Of a stretch of 64,000 nt of DNA, positions 21,597-33,479 are shown in pieces. The notes beneath the pieces are model-generated. The model did not search any database. It was not told the origin of the DNA and was given only the letters and a program-made list of their open reading frames with translations. A program made the translations under genes and the position numbers. The DNA is from Gymnopus androsaceus JB14 (taxonomy: Eukaryota > Basidiomycota > Agaricomycetes > Agaricales > Omphalotaceae). Positions within the stretch are counted from its first letter, which is position 1. The number at the start of each line of letters is the position of its first letter. The stretch covers positions 23,234 through 87,233 of the forward strand of contig ML769542.1 in the NCBI GenBank assembly GCA_009733575.1, in the 5' to 3' direction.

Positions 21597-22009
21597 ATGT
21601 CAAAGTACGAGTGGAGATGAATAACATTCAATGTCATTCATTGCGTTGCCAAAAGCGTGGTGGAAGTTGATCGGAAGGTCATGATAGCAAGCTGTGCTCT
21701 CGGCTTGCAGTTGTTTTTTTCGGGTGTGCTCGTCCGCGACTTCCATTCCTAACGAGTTCCTAATGTAAATGTTCTTCTGACTCTTCGGAGTCTCTGCCCA
21801 GAAGCTGCAGTGTCTTTGGTGCCTGCATGCCTTGTTCGGTTTCTGATCAATAAATCTGATAAAGGTAATGGGCTGAGATGTCACCTACGCATCTGAGCAG
21901 GCGTGTGTATCAACTTATTACAGAAAGAACAATTCATTCACTACTCTACAAAAAATCCCTATGACCCTAAAAGTGCTGTGAGGAGCTGTGTACATATAAC
22001 TACATTGTT

Positions 22010-22714
22010 TTAAACGCAGAAAGTGATAGCGAGATCAACCTGTGACAAATTTATTGTGAGCGAAGTCGGACAGTAAGCCAGATTTTACACATACATTGTC
22101 AGCCTCGCATGTAACAACACTGCTGGTAGGAATGATGGCGGCCCCCGGGCAGTTTGCGACTTGTGCAGTCCTAGACCAGTGCCGTCGCAACCGTTGTAGT
22201 AGCTATTTTTTAAATAAAAAAACATGAATTGTTTCCCCAGCAGGACGCAAGTGTATATACTCACGCAAAGCCAACACTGACAGAAAACTCGTGGTCGGGA
22301 ATGAGAGTGATGTCGGTGGCTGGAACCAGCTCCCGGCGAAGTGGGGTTCTGGAGCGTGGTTTCGACCGTGGTACAAAAGTCGCCGTTAAGACCACATCCA
22401 CCGGTCTGGAGGTAGCTGTCGAACTGTTGTTAGTGATTATATTATCAGGGCGCAGTGGATATTTCCAACATACGCAATAGCGCCTATAATGGGGCCGTCA
22501 GCAGTGTAGGCTCCTCCTGTTGAGAGGATGGCACCGTCCTGAACAAGTGTAGGAGTGCCACCGCCACAGCTATCGATATAGTATGTCAGAAATGTTATAT
22601 GGATTACTGACAGCCATTGAACGCGTACTTGTTGGTAAAAGAGATGGTGTGGCTCTCTGCAGCCACGAAAGCAACGAGGGAGGCGAGGATGGAAAAGGAA
22701 GCGGTGAACTGCAT
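22010..22714 (-). pseudogene. Secreted thaumatin-like glycopeptide, copy A (frameshifted)
   Basis: The gene starts at 22714 with the signal peptide MQFTASFSILASLVAFVAA and continues HTISFTNKCGGGTPTLVQDG after the first intron. The exon around 22400 reads YLQTGGCGLNGDFCTTVETT. An extra base in the codons after GAGS (near 22324) then shifts the frame, where copies B and C read ATDITLIPDHAFS. Exon-intron layout equals copies B and C. This copy is therefore dead unless the base is an error. Upstream it keeps the TATA box (TATATACTCG inverse, about 22783). Confidence 0.8.
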
Positions 22715-22799
22715 GGTAAGAGAAGTTGCGGTGAAAGCAAACAATGAGTTGCACTGAAGAAGTTGAGCTGAGTGACAGTACCTTATATACTCGAAAGTA

Positions 22800-24584
22800 C
22801 TAGTGTTCCCGGATCCGTTGACCGCAGTGAACGTTCTTCTACATAGCGGCTAGTTAGGCCTAGTGAACAATGGGCGAAATGAGTACCTGGGCGTGTATTA
22901 CGTTCCGTCACAAGCTGAAACTGAACACCGACTCCTTGTACATACTATCCTGATAAGATCCCGAAGTCGACGGGAAGGCATTCACTATACTGTATTCGAA
23001 GTCATTCCCCATCTTTCCAGTCTTGAATGCATACAATAATACTACTTTCTCTGCCAGATACTTATTTGCTTACTTGCGTGTATATTTCAATATTGCAATA
23101 TTGCGCGTGTTTCAAGCTTGAAGTGACGAACTGAAAGCACATAGAGAGCCTTACTACATATGTACATAGTACCTTTTCGTTCAACATTGACCTACTTACT
23201 AATACGTATACTCGATACAGATCCGACTATGCCGCTGATGGATGGGTGCTATATATAGTATATAGAACATCCGCCGCTGCGTATGATGGAGTCGTGAATC
23301 CCTACGCGAAGGTAATACATGTATTACTCCTTGCTCTTCAAATTGGCGGCTTTAGGTATGTGCTTGAATTGATACATCGCATCAGTAAAATGATGTGGCC
23401 AGTCCCTGACAGTGCCGAACAGCCCCAGAGCCCCAGAGCTCCAGGACAGCCCAGGACCTAGATGCGCTGGCATGTACCGGTCAGAACTCCCAGAGGCCAT
23501 ATTATTGCCTTATTTGGACATAAAATTTGTCGGGAAGCGCTGGGCGGCTCTACCGATCGTCAAGGGCAGCTCTGGCAAGCGCTGGGGAACGCCGTTCGCT
23601 GTCAAAATTGAATCGGTAAATACACGTTTTGTGACTCAGGCTTTCGATGGGTCTAGTAGGCCGTCCTCTACTCTCATGAAGGTCCCTGTTTTCAGTTCTT
23701 GGTCCATGCCGTATAATGTCCTCTTCCGAGAGACTTGATGTAGTAAGTCTGATCTTCACTGTGGATGTCATAGCCCATTCACATACTTACAACGTTACTG
23801 TGAAAGATCTTCAACTGAACACAGATAAAACGGCAAAATATCACCGTTCTGCTGAGTATGATTCTGCAGTTCTTATAGGATACACGACGCACGTTGTACT
23901 CCCAAGATTATCGCTTTGTCTCGACATTGACTCGGAGTGAGTTATGGATTCTGTACAACATCTCTTGATGCTGATTTTCCGTAAATTTCGGGATGCGCGG
24001 GTGCTATGGCTCGTAGAATAGCTTGTTTCTGATTAATAAGTCTGTTAAAGTTAATGGGCTGAGATGTGTGGGTGAGTGTGCCAATGTGGTGTGAATACAA
24101 TTAGGGGTAAGTAAACTACCGACTCCCGAGTATGGTAACAGTACATCCGGATGACTCAATATGCAGGTTACATTCTAACAAAACCTAGGTTCTGTCCAGT
24201 AATATCTGCTCAACTCAGCAGGTCTATGAGCAACTGACAAGGATAAGAAGGTGCCAGTGAGGAACAATGAGAGAAACCTTGCTTCGCTAAGTGCATTATG
24301 TTGTGAGAGATACTTATGTGCCGTTGAGTGCCTTTCTTGATTTCTGTGTTTGCATCACGCCAGCTTTTCTATTGTTATTTTCAAAATTAATCATCAATCA
24401 GCCTTGAATCTAAAACCATTCTCTAACCTCCTTGTGGATAAATTTCTCAATGAATACATAAGAAACTTGGGGCTTTGGGGCTCATGTTTTGTCAATGTTT
24501 TGTTCATATAATTCTTCTTCTTGTTCAATTTTTCTTTTCTTTTCTTCTTTCCAACTTCTGTATCTAGTCAGATCAAAAGGATCA
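22800..24584. other. Duplicated non-coding flank (repeat of 33.0-34.2 kb)
   Basis: No gene is supported. From the copy A promoter to about 23940 the sequence matches, with indels, the stretch 32950-34200 downstream of copy B. Examples are CTGCCAGATACTTA at about 23054 and 33239, CTATATATAGTATATAG at 23250 and 33468, and TCTTCCGAGAGACT near 23726 and 33772. 23950-24584 is AT-rich single-copy sequence. Confidence 0.6.
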
Positions 24585-25079
24585 CATCAGCAAAACCTGT
24601 ATTTTCGCTGGAGATCTCCAGAGATGTTATGAACTGGGACAAGGCTTGCACGGGAATCAAAGGGAAATAACGAGAGTTGATTCGACCAGTTTCTACGGTA
24701 AAGTACAAGGCTATTTAGTAAGTAAGTAATAAAGGGTTTAAATAAAGGAGTAGTTATGAGTAAATAAATCCGATAACTGAAATGAAACCTAGCGTGCAGG
24801 CGTAATTGAGATAATCCCAAGGACTCCTAAGGTCGAATGCAAGGCTCCGAGACTCGTATATGCGTGCGTAGCAGGAACTAGCGTGAGGACGGCGGGAAAG
24901 GCAAGAGTAAGGATGAAATCCTTACAAGAGATCTCTGGAGCTTGACAGCTGTCAAAAAAACTGTCAATTTTCTCCAGAGATCTCCAGAGGTCGAGGAATA
25001 GGGTACCTTGCTCCAGAGATGTCCCAAATGAATGGGTTTTCTCCAGCAAAAATACAGGTTTTGCTGATGCACAAGCAAC
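24585..25079. mobile_element. CATCAGCAAAACC-family element with CTCCAGAGAT subrepeats
   Basis: The terminal inverted repeats CATCAGCAAAACCTGTATTT continue to about 29 bp with a single mismatch at the two ends of a 495-bp element. CTCCAGAGATCTCCAGAG repeats occur near both ends. There is no transposase. Confidence 0.85.
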
Positions 25080-25125
25080 AAGCAAGTTTTACCACAGAGG
25101 CCCAGATTGAGCTCAGATTTCTTCT

Positions 25126-25290
25126 TAGGGCTCTTCACTGTACGTATCAATGGTATTGTATACGGTATGGAAGATTCTAGCCGTGATACGGTATGCCAAG
25201 TGTACGGTACGGTGATTTATAGTCAAACTTTTTGCTCAATGGTACGGTACGACGAAAATACAGGTGTACTACGGACTACGGTTGGCACAA
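25126..25290. mobile_element. Partial hAT-type MITE related to 47315-47944
   Basis: It begins TAGGGCTCTTCACTGTACG and continues with TACGGTACGG motifs, colinear with the left half of the complete element at 47315. No right end is found, so it is truncated near 25290. An 11-nt palindrome (TTCAGAAGAA, 25298-25318) lies just beyond. Confidence 0.65.
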
Positions 25291-25760
25291 TAAATTATTC
25301 AGAAGAATTTCTTCTGAACCAACTTAGGATGCACAACTCTCAGGTGTCCAACTCAGTAGTAGTAGCTTCTGTGTCATCTGAATCAAGCAGTAAAGCCACC
25401 CCTTCTAGACAGGGCAAGTGCAAAAAATGGTCTTCAGATGATACCTCCAATCAGCCTGCAATATCCTATCTGGACCAATATTGTATTTGAAATTTGAGGT
25501 GCAGGATCCTCATACTGTATGGTTTCAACCATAAGTTTGATGGGGGGTATGCGCTATGGCCAAGCTTCAATTTTTTACTAGTTTTGGTCTCAAAACAAGC
25601 ATTACGGATTTTATTTTATTTTATTTTTATTTTGTGATTTTTTTTACAGCTTTTTCAGGAAAGTTTTGGAAAATTGCATTACTATTTCACAAAATTTAAG
25701 GTTTAGCTGGCTTTGTTATGCATTATGATTCTTAATTTTGCCTAGCTCAGAACTCCTGCA

Positions 25761-28700
25761 CAAGGGTATGCAAAAAAAAATATCAGACATCACGTTGTAT
25801 TTTGAGCTTAAGGACTCCGAGACCCCCCCCCCCCCCTCCTCTCCCTACCTTATTTAGCAGGAAATTCCCACGCTCACATGGAATTCTAGCGTCACGAAGG
25901 AGCGGCCCTATCGGAGATTACGGTTCCCCGCATTCTTGCCACATTACTACGACGTCCGTTTCTCATTACTGTACCATCATGCCCTAGATGAAGCAAAGAA
26001 GAAATTTATTATAAGGTATTTCTACTAGGCTTTTCTGATGATTCTCCTCCGCTTATTCTCCTCTCCTGTGGCATTTTTTCGGCACTCATCATCGCAAAAC
26101 CAGTCATTTGAAGGTTTCTGCAAGAGCCCTCGACATTGAAGATGGTACTAGGAGACCGGTAAGTAAATTTGCACCATATAAATGCAGTTATACTCACTTT
26201 GAGATCACATCCAGGAGAACAACACCCAACGTATACATCACCTTCATTTATTGCTTTCCACATGAATAATTGGCGCAATTCAACTCTGCATCATTCAGAG
26301 CTCTCTTTGACTTGCGTCTTGCACGCGATGGACGTCTAGAACCGATATCTAGGGCTGGGAAGGTTTAAGGAAAGGATTGGTGAAGATTGTTGCAAATAGA
26401 AGGTAAGTTGAATTAAATACCTTCGGATTCATCTCGATTTTCTTTGGGCATTTCCTGTATGATATTATCCTGATTCTGTTCTATTACCTCCATTCCTCCT
26501 GCATCTGGCACCGTTTTTGAGACAGTTGGCATGTCACCATGACTGACTGTTGACTCATCTATAGGTTCAATAGGGCTGCTAGGCTCATCGAGTCCAACGT
26601 GACTATTTTGGTATAGAATGGGGCTGTAGGGCTCGTAGATGTCATCATAGTCATCGGCAGGAAAAGATGTACTCGAGTCTTCATGCATAAAGCCATCGCC
26701 GCTGTCAGGTATGGATGTAGACTGATTGGGAATATCAGTGAGTGTCTCTCCATCAGCTATTGAATGTACGTCTGCTTCCTGTCCCTCAATGCCGGTTGTT
26801 CTATCATCTAACGTGAGCAAACAGATGTACAATTGAGTCCCAAGACTTACCGAAGGACCATGCGAGTGCTGTGAGCAGCTGATACAACCAGAGCATGTGA
26901 GTCTTTTTTCGATTTTTTCTTTGCTCGGGTCTTAGAGTCAAGTACGTTCTTCATTAGGATAGGTTCTGCATCATCGAGCTCATAGAGTTCTTTGTAGATT
27001 TCCGCGCGTGCTCCATGGTGAGACTGGTTAATATGTTGGATGAAGTTGTATTTCCATATAGCAGGAGATTCGGAGGGGCAAAGTGGACATTTCAGAGGAT
27101 GGTTGGTGCACGGTGAGCCCTCTTTGAATTCGGATGCAGTCTTAATACTGAATGACTTCAGATTTCGACAGCGGGAGCGCTTCATGTCAATGACAGACAC
27201 TCCCTTTGTGCCCGTACGTTTCTGAAGGTAAATCTGACACAGTCCGCCTGTGTTCAAGCATAACCCGCATGGCTGATTGGCATCTTTCAGACGAACATCT
27301 TTGAGGATATGAGCCCCAATATGCCGTAGAGCATCTGGTGCTTTCATCTCGTGGAGTTTGACTGCTGGACCAGCGTGGACAGCGGAAGCCGCTGCTTGAG
27401 AGCGATGAGGGCTCAAGCTCATCACAAACGAAGCAAGCCTCATCTGTAAAGTCCAAGGTAAGTACTTTCAAGACGATTGCGAAATTTTTTTGACTGACCT
27501 TTCAGTGTCCGGTAGGGAAAACTCGCACTTCTTGGGACCCGTGTAACATTGTGATCATCAACACTCGACGCTAAACGTTCTGCGATAACTGCAGCGATTC
27601 CTCGCAGTTCATTGGTGTAGAAGACGTAGGTTTCAGGAGCGTTAGAATCATGAGATGGTCGAGCTAGTTCTGGGTTAATAAGTTTGACAATATTCCCAGG
27701 TACGTTTCGAAGCATTGCTTTCTCTGGTGATTTTAGCTGACCGTTCCACTCCCAGTCGGGTTTGAGAGGCTGATAGTCATCATCGATCATCTTCAATGAC
27801 ATTATTTGACCATCGACAGCCACATTGGGCTCATGTAGGAGACCGATAGGTAGTGACTGAATAGATTGGCCATTGAATGTGATTTTTCCGACCTGTATTA
27901 CTGCAAGGAATGCTTGACTGTCACATTCCACAACAGTAAGAGCTGGATCCTCGATAGAGAGAGTGCCGCTGTCTCCAAGTTCAGGAAGATTGAACCCATT
28001 GGGAAGGAGTGGAGGAGCATATCGTGAGTATCCCCGAACACGTCTGGCGCGGTCGGTTGAGTCTGGGGAGTGCAACGGATTTGAGAATAAGCGAAGAATG
28101 GTTGATTTGTGAACACGTTTCTCTCCTCCGCCTCCTTCGCTGACATCTACCCAGGCCTCGTACTTCTTTGGGACTTCTTCAGTTGGTTGCTGCGCAGCTT
28201 CAATGTCAGCAACTGTGTCTTCAACATCGGGTGCAAGCTCAGTTTCGGGAACATCGTTTAGGGAAGGAGATTCGGGAAATCGTTCGTGGGATGGCTGCAA
28301 GCAATCCTCAGGTTGAGCTGGACCATCATAGTTGTAAGTCTCATCATCACCTTCATTCTCTTCGCCAACTTCGAGATCACCAACAAGGATTATTTGCTTA
28401 TTGCCTAGAGGACATAAGATGTCATATCCACCCTCGCGTTCCATGCATTCAAATGGAGGTTCAATACCTGCTCCGGTGAGCTGTTCCTCAGCAATTTTGC
28501 GTCCACTCTGCCAGACTGATAGAGGAACAACATTCCAAACATAAACATCTCCGCGCCAAGTAATGGGATTGATATGGTCATATTTCGATGAGATATCTCC
28601 ATCCGTGGCTTCAGAAATGCTCCTCACGGTGAGTCGGCGGGATTCTCCGCCATATTCTGGATGTTCAGCGAGGATATTAATGCATTGGACAGCACCGTCT

Positions 28701-31700
28701 ACGCGCGTTGTGAGCTGGAGCTGATCCGCATTCGAGTCATTTCCTACAATGCTCCGAATCATACCAAATACTTTTTCAAGCCCATCGGTTCCAAGAAGGA
28801 TCAACCACAGTCGTGCAAGAGGATTATCACGCTGGGTTTTTGCAAGGCAGAAGTATGCATTCTTTATCATTGACATGACATCGAAGCAGAGCTGAACGGG
28901 TATGAACCCCCCCTTGTTTGCATTATATAGGGCCAGAATTAAGTGAGCAGCAGCACTGACGTGAATTGTTGACTGAGCGAAGCGTTTATATCCAGATAGG
29001 CATCAAGAAGATGACGATAAAGCTGTCCAAGAAGCTTCAAGATACGTCGTGTTGTTTTGGTGGTAGGAGATGCAGAGGGAGGGAGCTCGGGAAGGGATGC
29101 GATGGAATTGAGAAGACGAACCATTAAGGTGATGTCTTGACGATCATTTGGGATGAGAAGCGATGTTGCTGATTCACCCGACATTAGATCTTCCATGGTG
29201 AGATGGTTTTTCAAAATACTTTCAGTGATTACAATACCATCGATATAAAGACCTTTCTGGCGGAGAAGTGTATTCCGAAAGCGTTTCAAGACGTGCTTCC
29301 AATCATAGTCACTGGTAATCCCATCTTCCCCACATAGTAGGTTGAAGAGTTTGAGAAGTGCAAGTGCAGGGAATATATCATCCCGAGGTAAGAGTTTCCG
29401 GGTTAGCGTCAATGCACTAGCGCCACGACGTTGATTTGCAGCACCATCGCTAGCGATATAGTACAATCGACGGAAGAAGTGATGCTGTGATATGCGTACA
29501 GCATCAATCGCGCTTTTCAGAATCTGCATACGAGAATCTGCATTCTCTCGCTTGCAGGTACCTGAAATGCAGAAAGGACGAGCAGCGTACTCCTTTGGCT
29601 GGCCATTAAGAAGTGTTACGGCCATAACAGTGGCCTAGAAGTTGGTTAGTTTAGGTTTCATTCACGAGCATGCAAATAATTACCTCACTCGCTAGATGTA
29701 CAACATCTTCACGGAGGTTCACCAATATGGCTTTCACTTCAACGATAGATCGAAACTCTAGATTGCAGGCATGACCATGCTCCTGACATACACCAAGAAT
29801 CATATTGGTAAGGGGTTCCCATCGCAGTCGTTCTTCAATTTTGACCTCGTCTATAGATATACCCATTCCCATAATAGGGGTATCAGCTTGTTCGGCCTCT
29901 GATGTAAGGGGTTCAGGCAAGGAAATTCGGAGGTTATGGACCATTTCGGTCAAGGTGGGTTGGCTTGCTGATGCCTGGAGTGGTTTGACGGCAATTCGTC
30001 TTTTAGTAGAACTAATGGATGGAATACCCAATGCTTTATTACCGATGTTCGCTATACAACGTCCATCAATTTTGTACATCAAGAATGCCCGTTGGAAGTC
30101 TATTTCGTCATAGCTTCGTGGACTGTAGGTGCGTTGAACTGCAGCATCAATTTTTTCGAGAATATACTGAATGCTGCGTCCGTTACGGAGCTGAACAGCC
30201 ATGAGACTGCGTATTCTAGGTATGTCTTGGGTAGAGATGGCAATAGAGAGACGTTTGAATGAATCAAGGCGACGATTTCGGGTAGCAATGACGCGTCCTA
30301 TGTTTAGAGCTTGAAGTCGAGATGCACGGACTTGAGCTGTCTTTCTCTCAAGCACAGAAAGCATTTGTGCTGGGGAGAGGTATTGCCATCGTGTGTTCTC
30401 ATCAACTCCATCAAGGAATCGGTGACGAGCACCCATGATAATGTTGTGGTTGTGAAGGAGCTTGCAATAGGTACATGGCTCAGGCTCGCTGGCGGAAGGA
30501 GAAGTTCTCGCAAATCCAGAGCATGAATGTGAGTGCAAGAACATCTTTGCATTATGACTATCCACGGTAATATTCCACGGAAGACTATGTACTGCATGTA
30601 CAGGCCATGGATAGCAAGTGAACGGAGAATGTTCTTTGCCCTCTTGATCTAGAAATCGCATATTGTATCCAGGACATTTTATCTCAGGAGGTGGAGATAC
30701 ATGTAGAGCGGAATCATGGTTACGGGAACGCGAGCTTGGAATGGGATTGACATCAACGTTGATGATTTTGGGAGCAGGTACATGGTCTTGGATAAAAGAG
30801 GGCAGAGATGATTGTATATAATCGATATTATCAACGTCGATGGATGGGATATGGTGTAGGTTTCCACTGGAAGGTAGTGCAGGAGATCCTGGGGTATTCG
30901 TAGATGATGATGCGAGACTGAAAGTGAGTGAGTGAAAGTCAAACTGACAGCAAAGGGGCTCGTACACTTGTTGCGTAGCTTCGAGCAGCAGTAACACCTT
31001 TGGCTCAAGCAAGGCCTCATCTACATTCAACTTCTCAACGCAGGCATCAACCCAATTGCAAAATCCATCAAGGCCAAATGGGCCCCTTTTGACAAGGTGA
31101 GCGATACTATCAGCTGTTGATTGATATCCGAAGACTGAATGGATGATTGGATTGAGGATCTCCCATGCTTCAACGGGGTCAGAAACCAACAAGCAGGGAT
31201 CACCTGTAACAGCCGAGATTGCTGAGGTGGGTTCGGCAATGGGAACCGAGAGAGGAAGTTGCACTGCTAGATGCCGCAGAGGCTTCGTTAGGCCAGTAGA
31301 AGAACTGGCGGTTCCTTCAAGTGGGTTTGGAATTGGGATGGATTTGGGGGGAGCAGAGGCTTTGTCAAGGGATTTCAGAATAGGGCTGGTTGGCCTAGCT
31401 CCTTTTACTGTAATAATGCTGGAGAGACGAGACGGTCCCGCCGCTGATTCTGGAAGTATTTTTGGAGGTGAAGCTTTCCGAAAAAAGTTTGTGATCGTAG
31501 TTTTTGCCTTGCTTTTTGAGATTTTACTGGCTTCTCGATTCCGATGTGCAGTACTATTGAGATGCTGCTGCCAATTGGCCTCACCGCCGAAACCGATTTG
31601 GATATCTCGGTCACACAAAGCACAGAGTCGTGTGCTGTTGGCATTGAAGCTGGATTTAGAGTTATTCTGCAAGTTATATATTAGGTTATAGTATCCAGAA

Positions 31701-31992
31701 ACATCGCAACAACTTACTGCTTTCTTCTTTGGCATCACGAAGGTCAATTCAGAAAAGTGACAGTCTGATTGACACGCGGACACCGGCGGCACCAATTATG
31801 GCGATTGATGCGCCTGCCATCCGCCTAGGGATACGGATTTATGCAGAAAAGTAATAAATAAGGCTAATCTATGATTTTAGACCACCAAAGAGCCCAAAAA
31901 ATTACATTCAAAATTTTTTGACCTTAAGGTCTCTTGGACCCCCCCTCCCCCCCCATCGTGATATGGGCGCTTAAATTTCTACATACCCCTTG
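25761..31992 (-). mobile_element. P-element-like DNA transposon, 6.2 kb, 8-bp target duplication
   Basis: The ends CAAGGGTATGCAAAAA (left) and CATACCCCTTG (right, inverse CAAGGGGTATG) form terminal inverted repeats. CTCCTGCA is directly repeated outside at 25753-25760 and 31993-32000, an 8-bp target duplication. Subterminal C-rich tracts follow a CTTAAGG motif at both ends (25826 and 31940), on the same strand. The interior is filled by one minus-strand transposase-like gene (31735 to about 26030). A shorter relative with the same ends and C-tracts lies at 36675-37938. Confidence 0.85.
26030..31735 (-). pseudogene. P/THAP9-like DDE transposase with zinc fingers and PHD tail
   Basis: The start MPKKKA (31735) is followed by a 50-nt intron, then an N-terminal C2H2-type motif CALCDRDIQ...NWQQHLNSTAH. 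A region YKIDGRCIANIGNKALGIPS follows. The putative catalytic residues lie in SIDEVKIEE (about 29850), YYIASDGAANQRR (about 29445) and TDGLEKVFGMIRS (about 28770), with a DYDWKHVLKRFRN motif (about 29300) like the DPPH/LLKxxRN of P-element and THAP9 transposases. The C-terminal part carries CGLC...C and CPLCPSESPAIWKYNFIQH...H zinc motifs, an acidic stretch, and a PHD-finger-like GCCSPGCDLK / YHLQCRGLLQKPSNDWFCDD (26090-26245) across an intron. Frame breaks near 28965, 27390 and 26265 suggest decay. P-superfamily assignment is my inference from motif order and the 8-bp duplication. Confidence 0.7.
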
Positions 31993-32099
31993 CTCCTGCA
32001 TTACATTTATGCAAACTTGCGGTTGAAACTATACACATTTACTGTAGACATGGGGGTGCCACCTACACACATCTGAGCAGGCATGTGTACATCAGACTT

Positions 32100-33330
32100 C
32101 AAAATAACAGAAAAAACAATTCTATTTCAGTGATTCATTTACTACTCTACAAAAAAAAACCCTATGACCCTAAAAGTAACTACATTGTTTTAATCGCAGA
32201 AAGTGATAGCGAGATTAACCTGTGACAAGTTTATTGTGAGCAAAGTCGGAGAGTAAGCCAAATTTTACACATACGTTGTCAGCCTCGCATGAAACAATAT
32301 CACCGTTGGTAGGATCGGTGAAGGCTCCCGGGCAGCTTGCGCTTGTGCAGTCTAGACCAGTGCCGTCGCACCCGTCGAAGTAGCTATTTTTTGAAAACAT
32401 GAATTGTTTTCCCAGAAGGACGCAAGTGTATATACTTACCCAAAGCCAGAAGTGACAGAGAACGCGTGGTCGGGAATGAGAGTGATGTCGGTGGCGGAAC
32501 CAGCTCCCGGCGAAGTGGGGTTCTGGAGCGTGGTTTCGACCGCGGTACAGGAGTCACCGTTAAGACCACATCCACCGGTCTGAAGGTAGCTGTCGAACCA
32601 TTGTTAGTGATTATATTATCAGGGCGCAGTGGATATTTCCAACATACGCAATAGCACCTATAATGGGGCCGTCAGCAGTGAAGGCTCCTCCTGTCGATAG
32701 GATGGCACCGTCCTGGCTAACGAGTGTAGGAGTACCGCGGCCACAGCTATCAATATAGTATGTCAGATGTGTTATATGGATTACTGTCGACTATTAAACG
32801 CGTACTTGTTGGTGAAAGTGATGGTGTGGGTCTCTGCAGCCACGAAAGCAACGAGGGAAGCGAGGATGGAGAAGGAAGCGGTGAACTGCATGGTAAGGTA
32901 AGTTGTGGTGAAAGCGAACAATGAGTTGCACTGAAGAAGTTGAGCTGAGTGACAGTACCTTATATACTCGAAAGTACCAGTCTTCCTGGTTCCGCCGACC
33001 GCAGTGAACGTTCTTCTACATAGTGGCTAGTTAGACCTAGTGAACAATGTACTTCTTTCCAATCGGCTAAATCAGTACCTGGGCGCGTAGTACATCCCGT
33101 CACAAGCTTCAACTGAATACCAATCCCTTGTACATAGGATCCCGATAAGATCCTGAAGTCGACGGGAAGGCATCCGCTATATTATTTCGAAATCATTCCT
33201 CATCCTGCCAGTCTTGAATGCATAATACTACTTTCTCTGCCAGATACTTACTTGCTTACTTGCGTGCACATTCAAGTATTGCTGGATACCCGATGGGGCA
33301 TTGTCGGGCGCGTGTTTCAAGCTTGAACTT
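32100..33330. repeat. Left arm of large inverted duplication
   Basis: This arm contains copy B plus its promoter out to TTTCAAGCTTGAAC. It is the inverse of 35036-36262, and it also matches copy A (21930-23120) in direct orientation. B and C therefore form a 1.2-kb inverted repeat with a 1.7-kb spacer, the two genes pointing away from each other. Confidence 0.85.
32190..32891 (-). CDS. Secreted thaumatin-like glycopeptide, copy B
   Basis: The gene starts at 32891 (MQFTASFSILASLVAFVAA, a clear signal peptide). Five GT-AG introns of 50-60 nt split a protein of about 155 residues. The mature part reads HTITFTNKCGRGTPTLVSQD, GGAFTADGPIIGAIAYLQTG, CGLNGDSCTAVETTLQNP, DITLIPDHAFSVTSGFGYFD and NLAITFCD. 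Cysteine pairs and the FTNxCG opening match the small fungal 'glycopeptide' relatives of thaumatin. It has a TATA box (TATATA, about 32960). It is the inverted twin of copy C, with the coding exons apparently identical, so they diverged recently or are being homogenised. Extracellular role unknown. Confidence 0.85.
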
Positions 33331-33340
33331 CTGCTCACTT

Positions 33341-33374
33341 CAAGATGAATTTCAAGAACTTGAAATTCATCTTG
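33341..33374. repeat. Perfect 16-bp palindrome specific to copy B
   Basis: CAAGATGAATTTCAAG, two bases, then its exact inverse. The corresponding places in copy A (about 23118) and copy C lack it, so it is an insertion of about 45 bp next to the duplicated segment. Confidence 0.8.
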
Positions 33375-33479
33375 CTAAAAGCACATGGAGAGTCTTACTA
33401 CATAGCCCCTTTGTATTCAGCATTTTGACTATACTACTGATCCGAATATGCCGATGATGACTGGGTGCTATATATAGTA

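Noticed and set aside
24585..25079. Calling the CATCAGC family Helitrons
   Set aside because: The A|TC...CTGA|T pattern fits, but long exact inverted repeats at both ends are not typical of Helitrons and no Rep/helicase is present; left open as a finding.
31143..31691. 182-codon plus-strand frame
   Set aside because: It is antisense to the transposase exon, which has clear motifs and introns.
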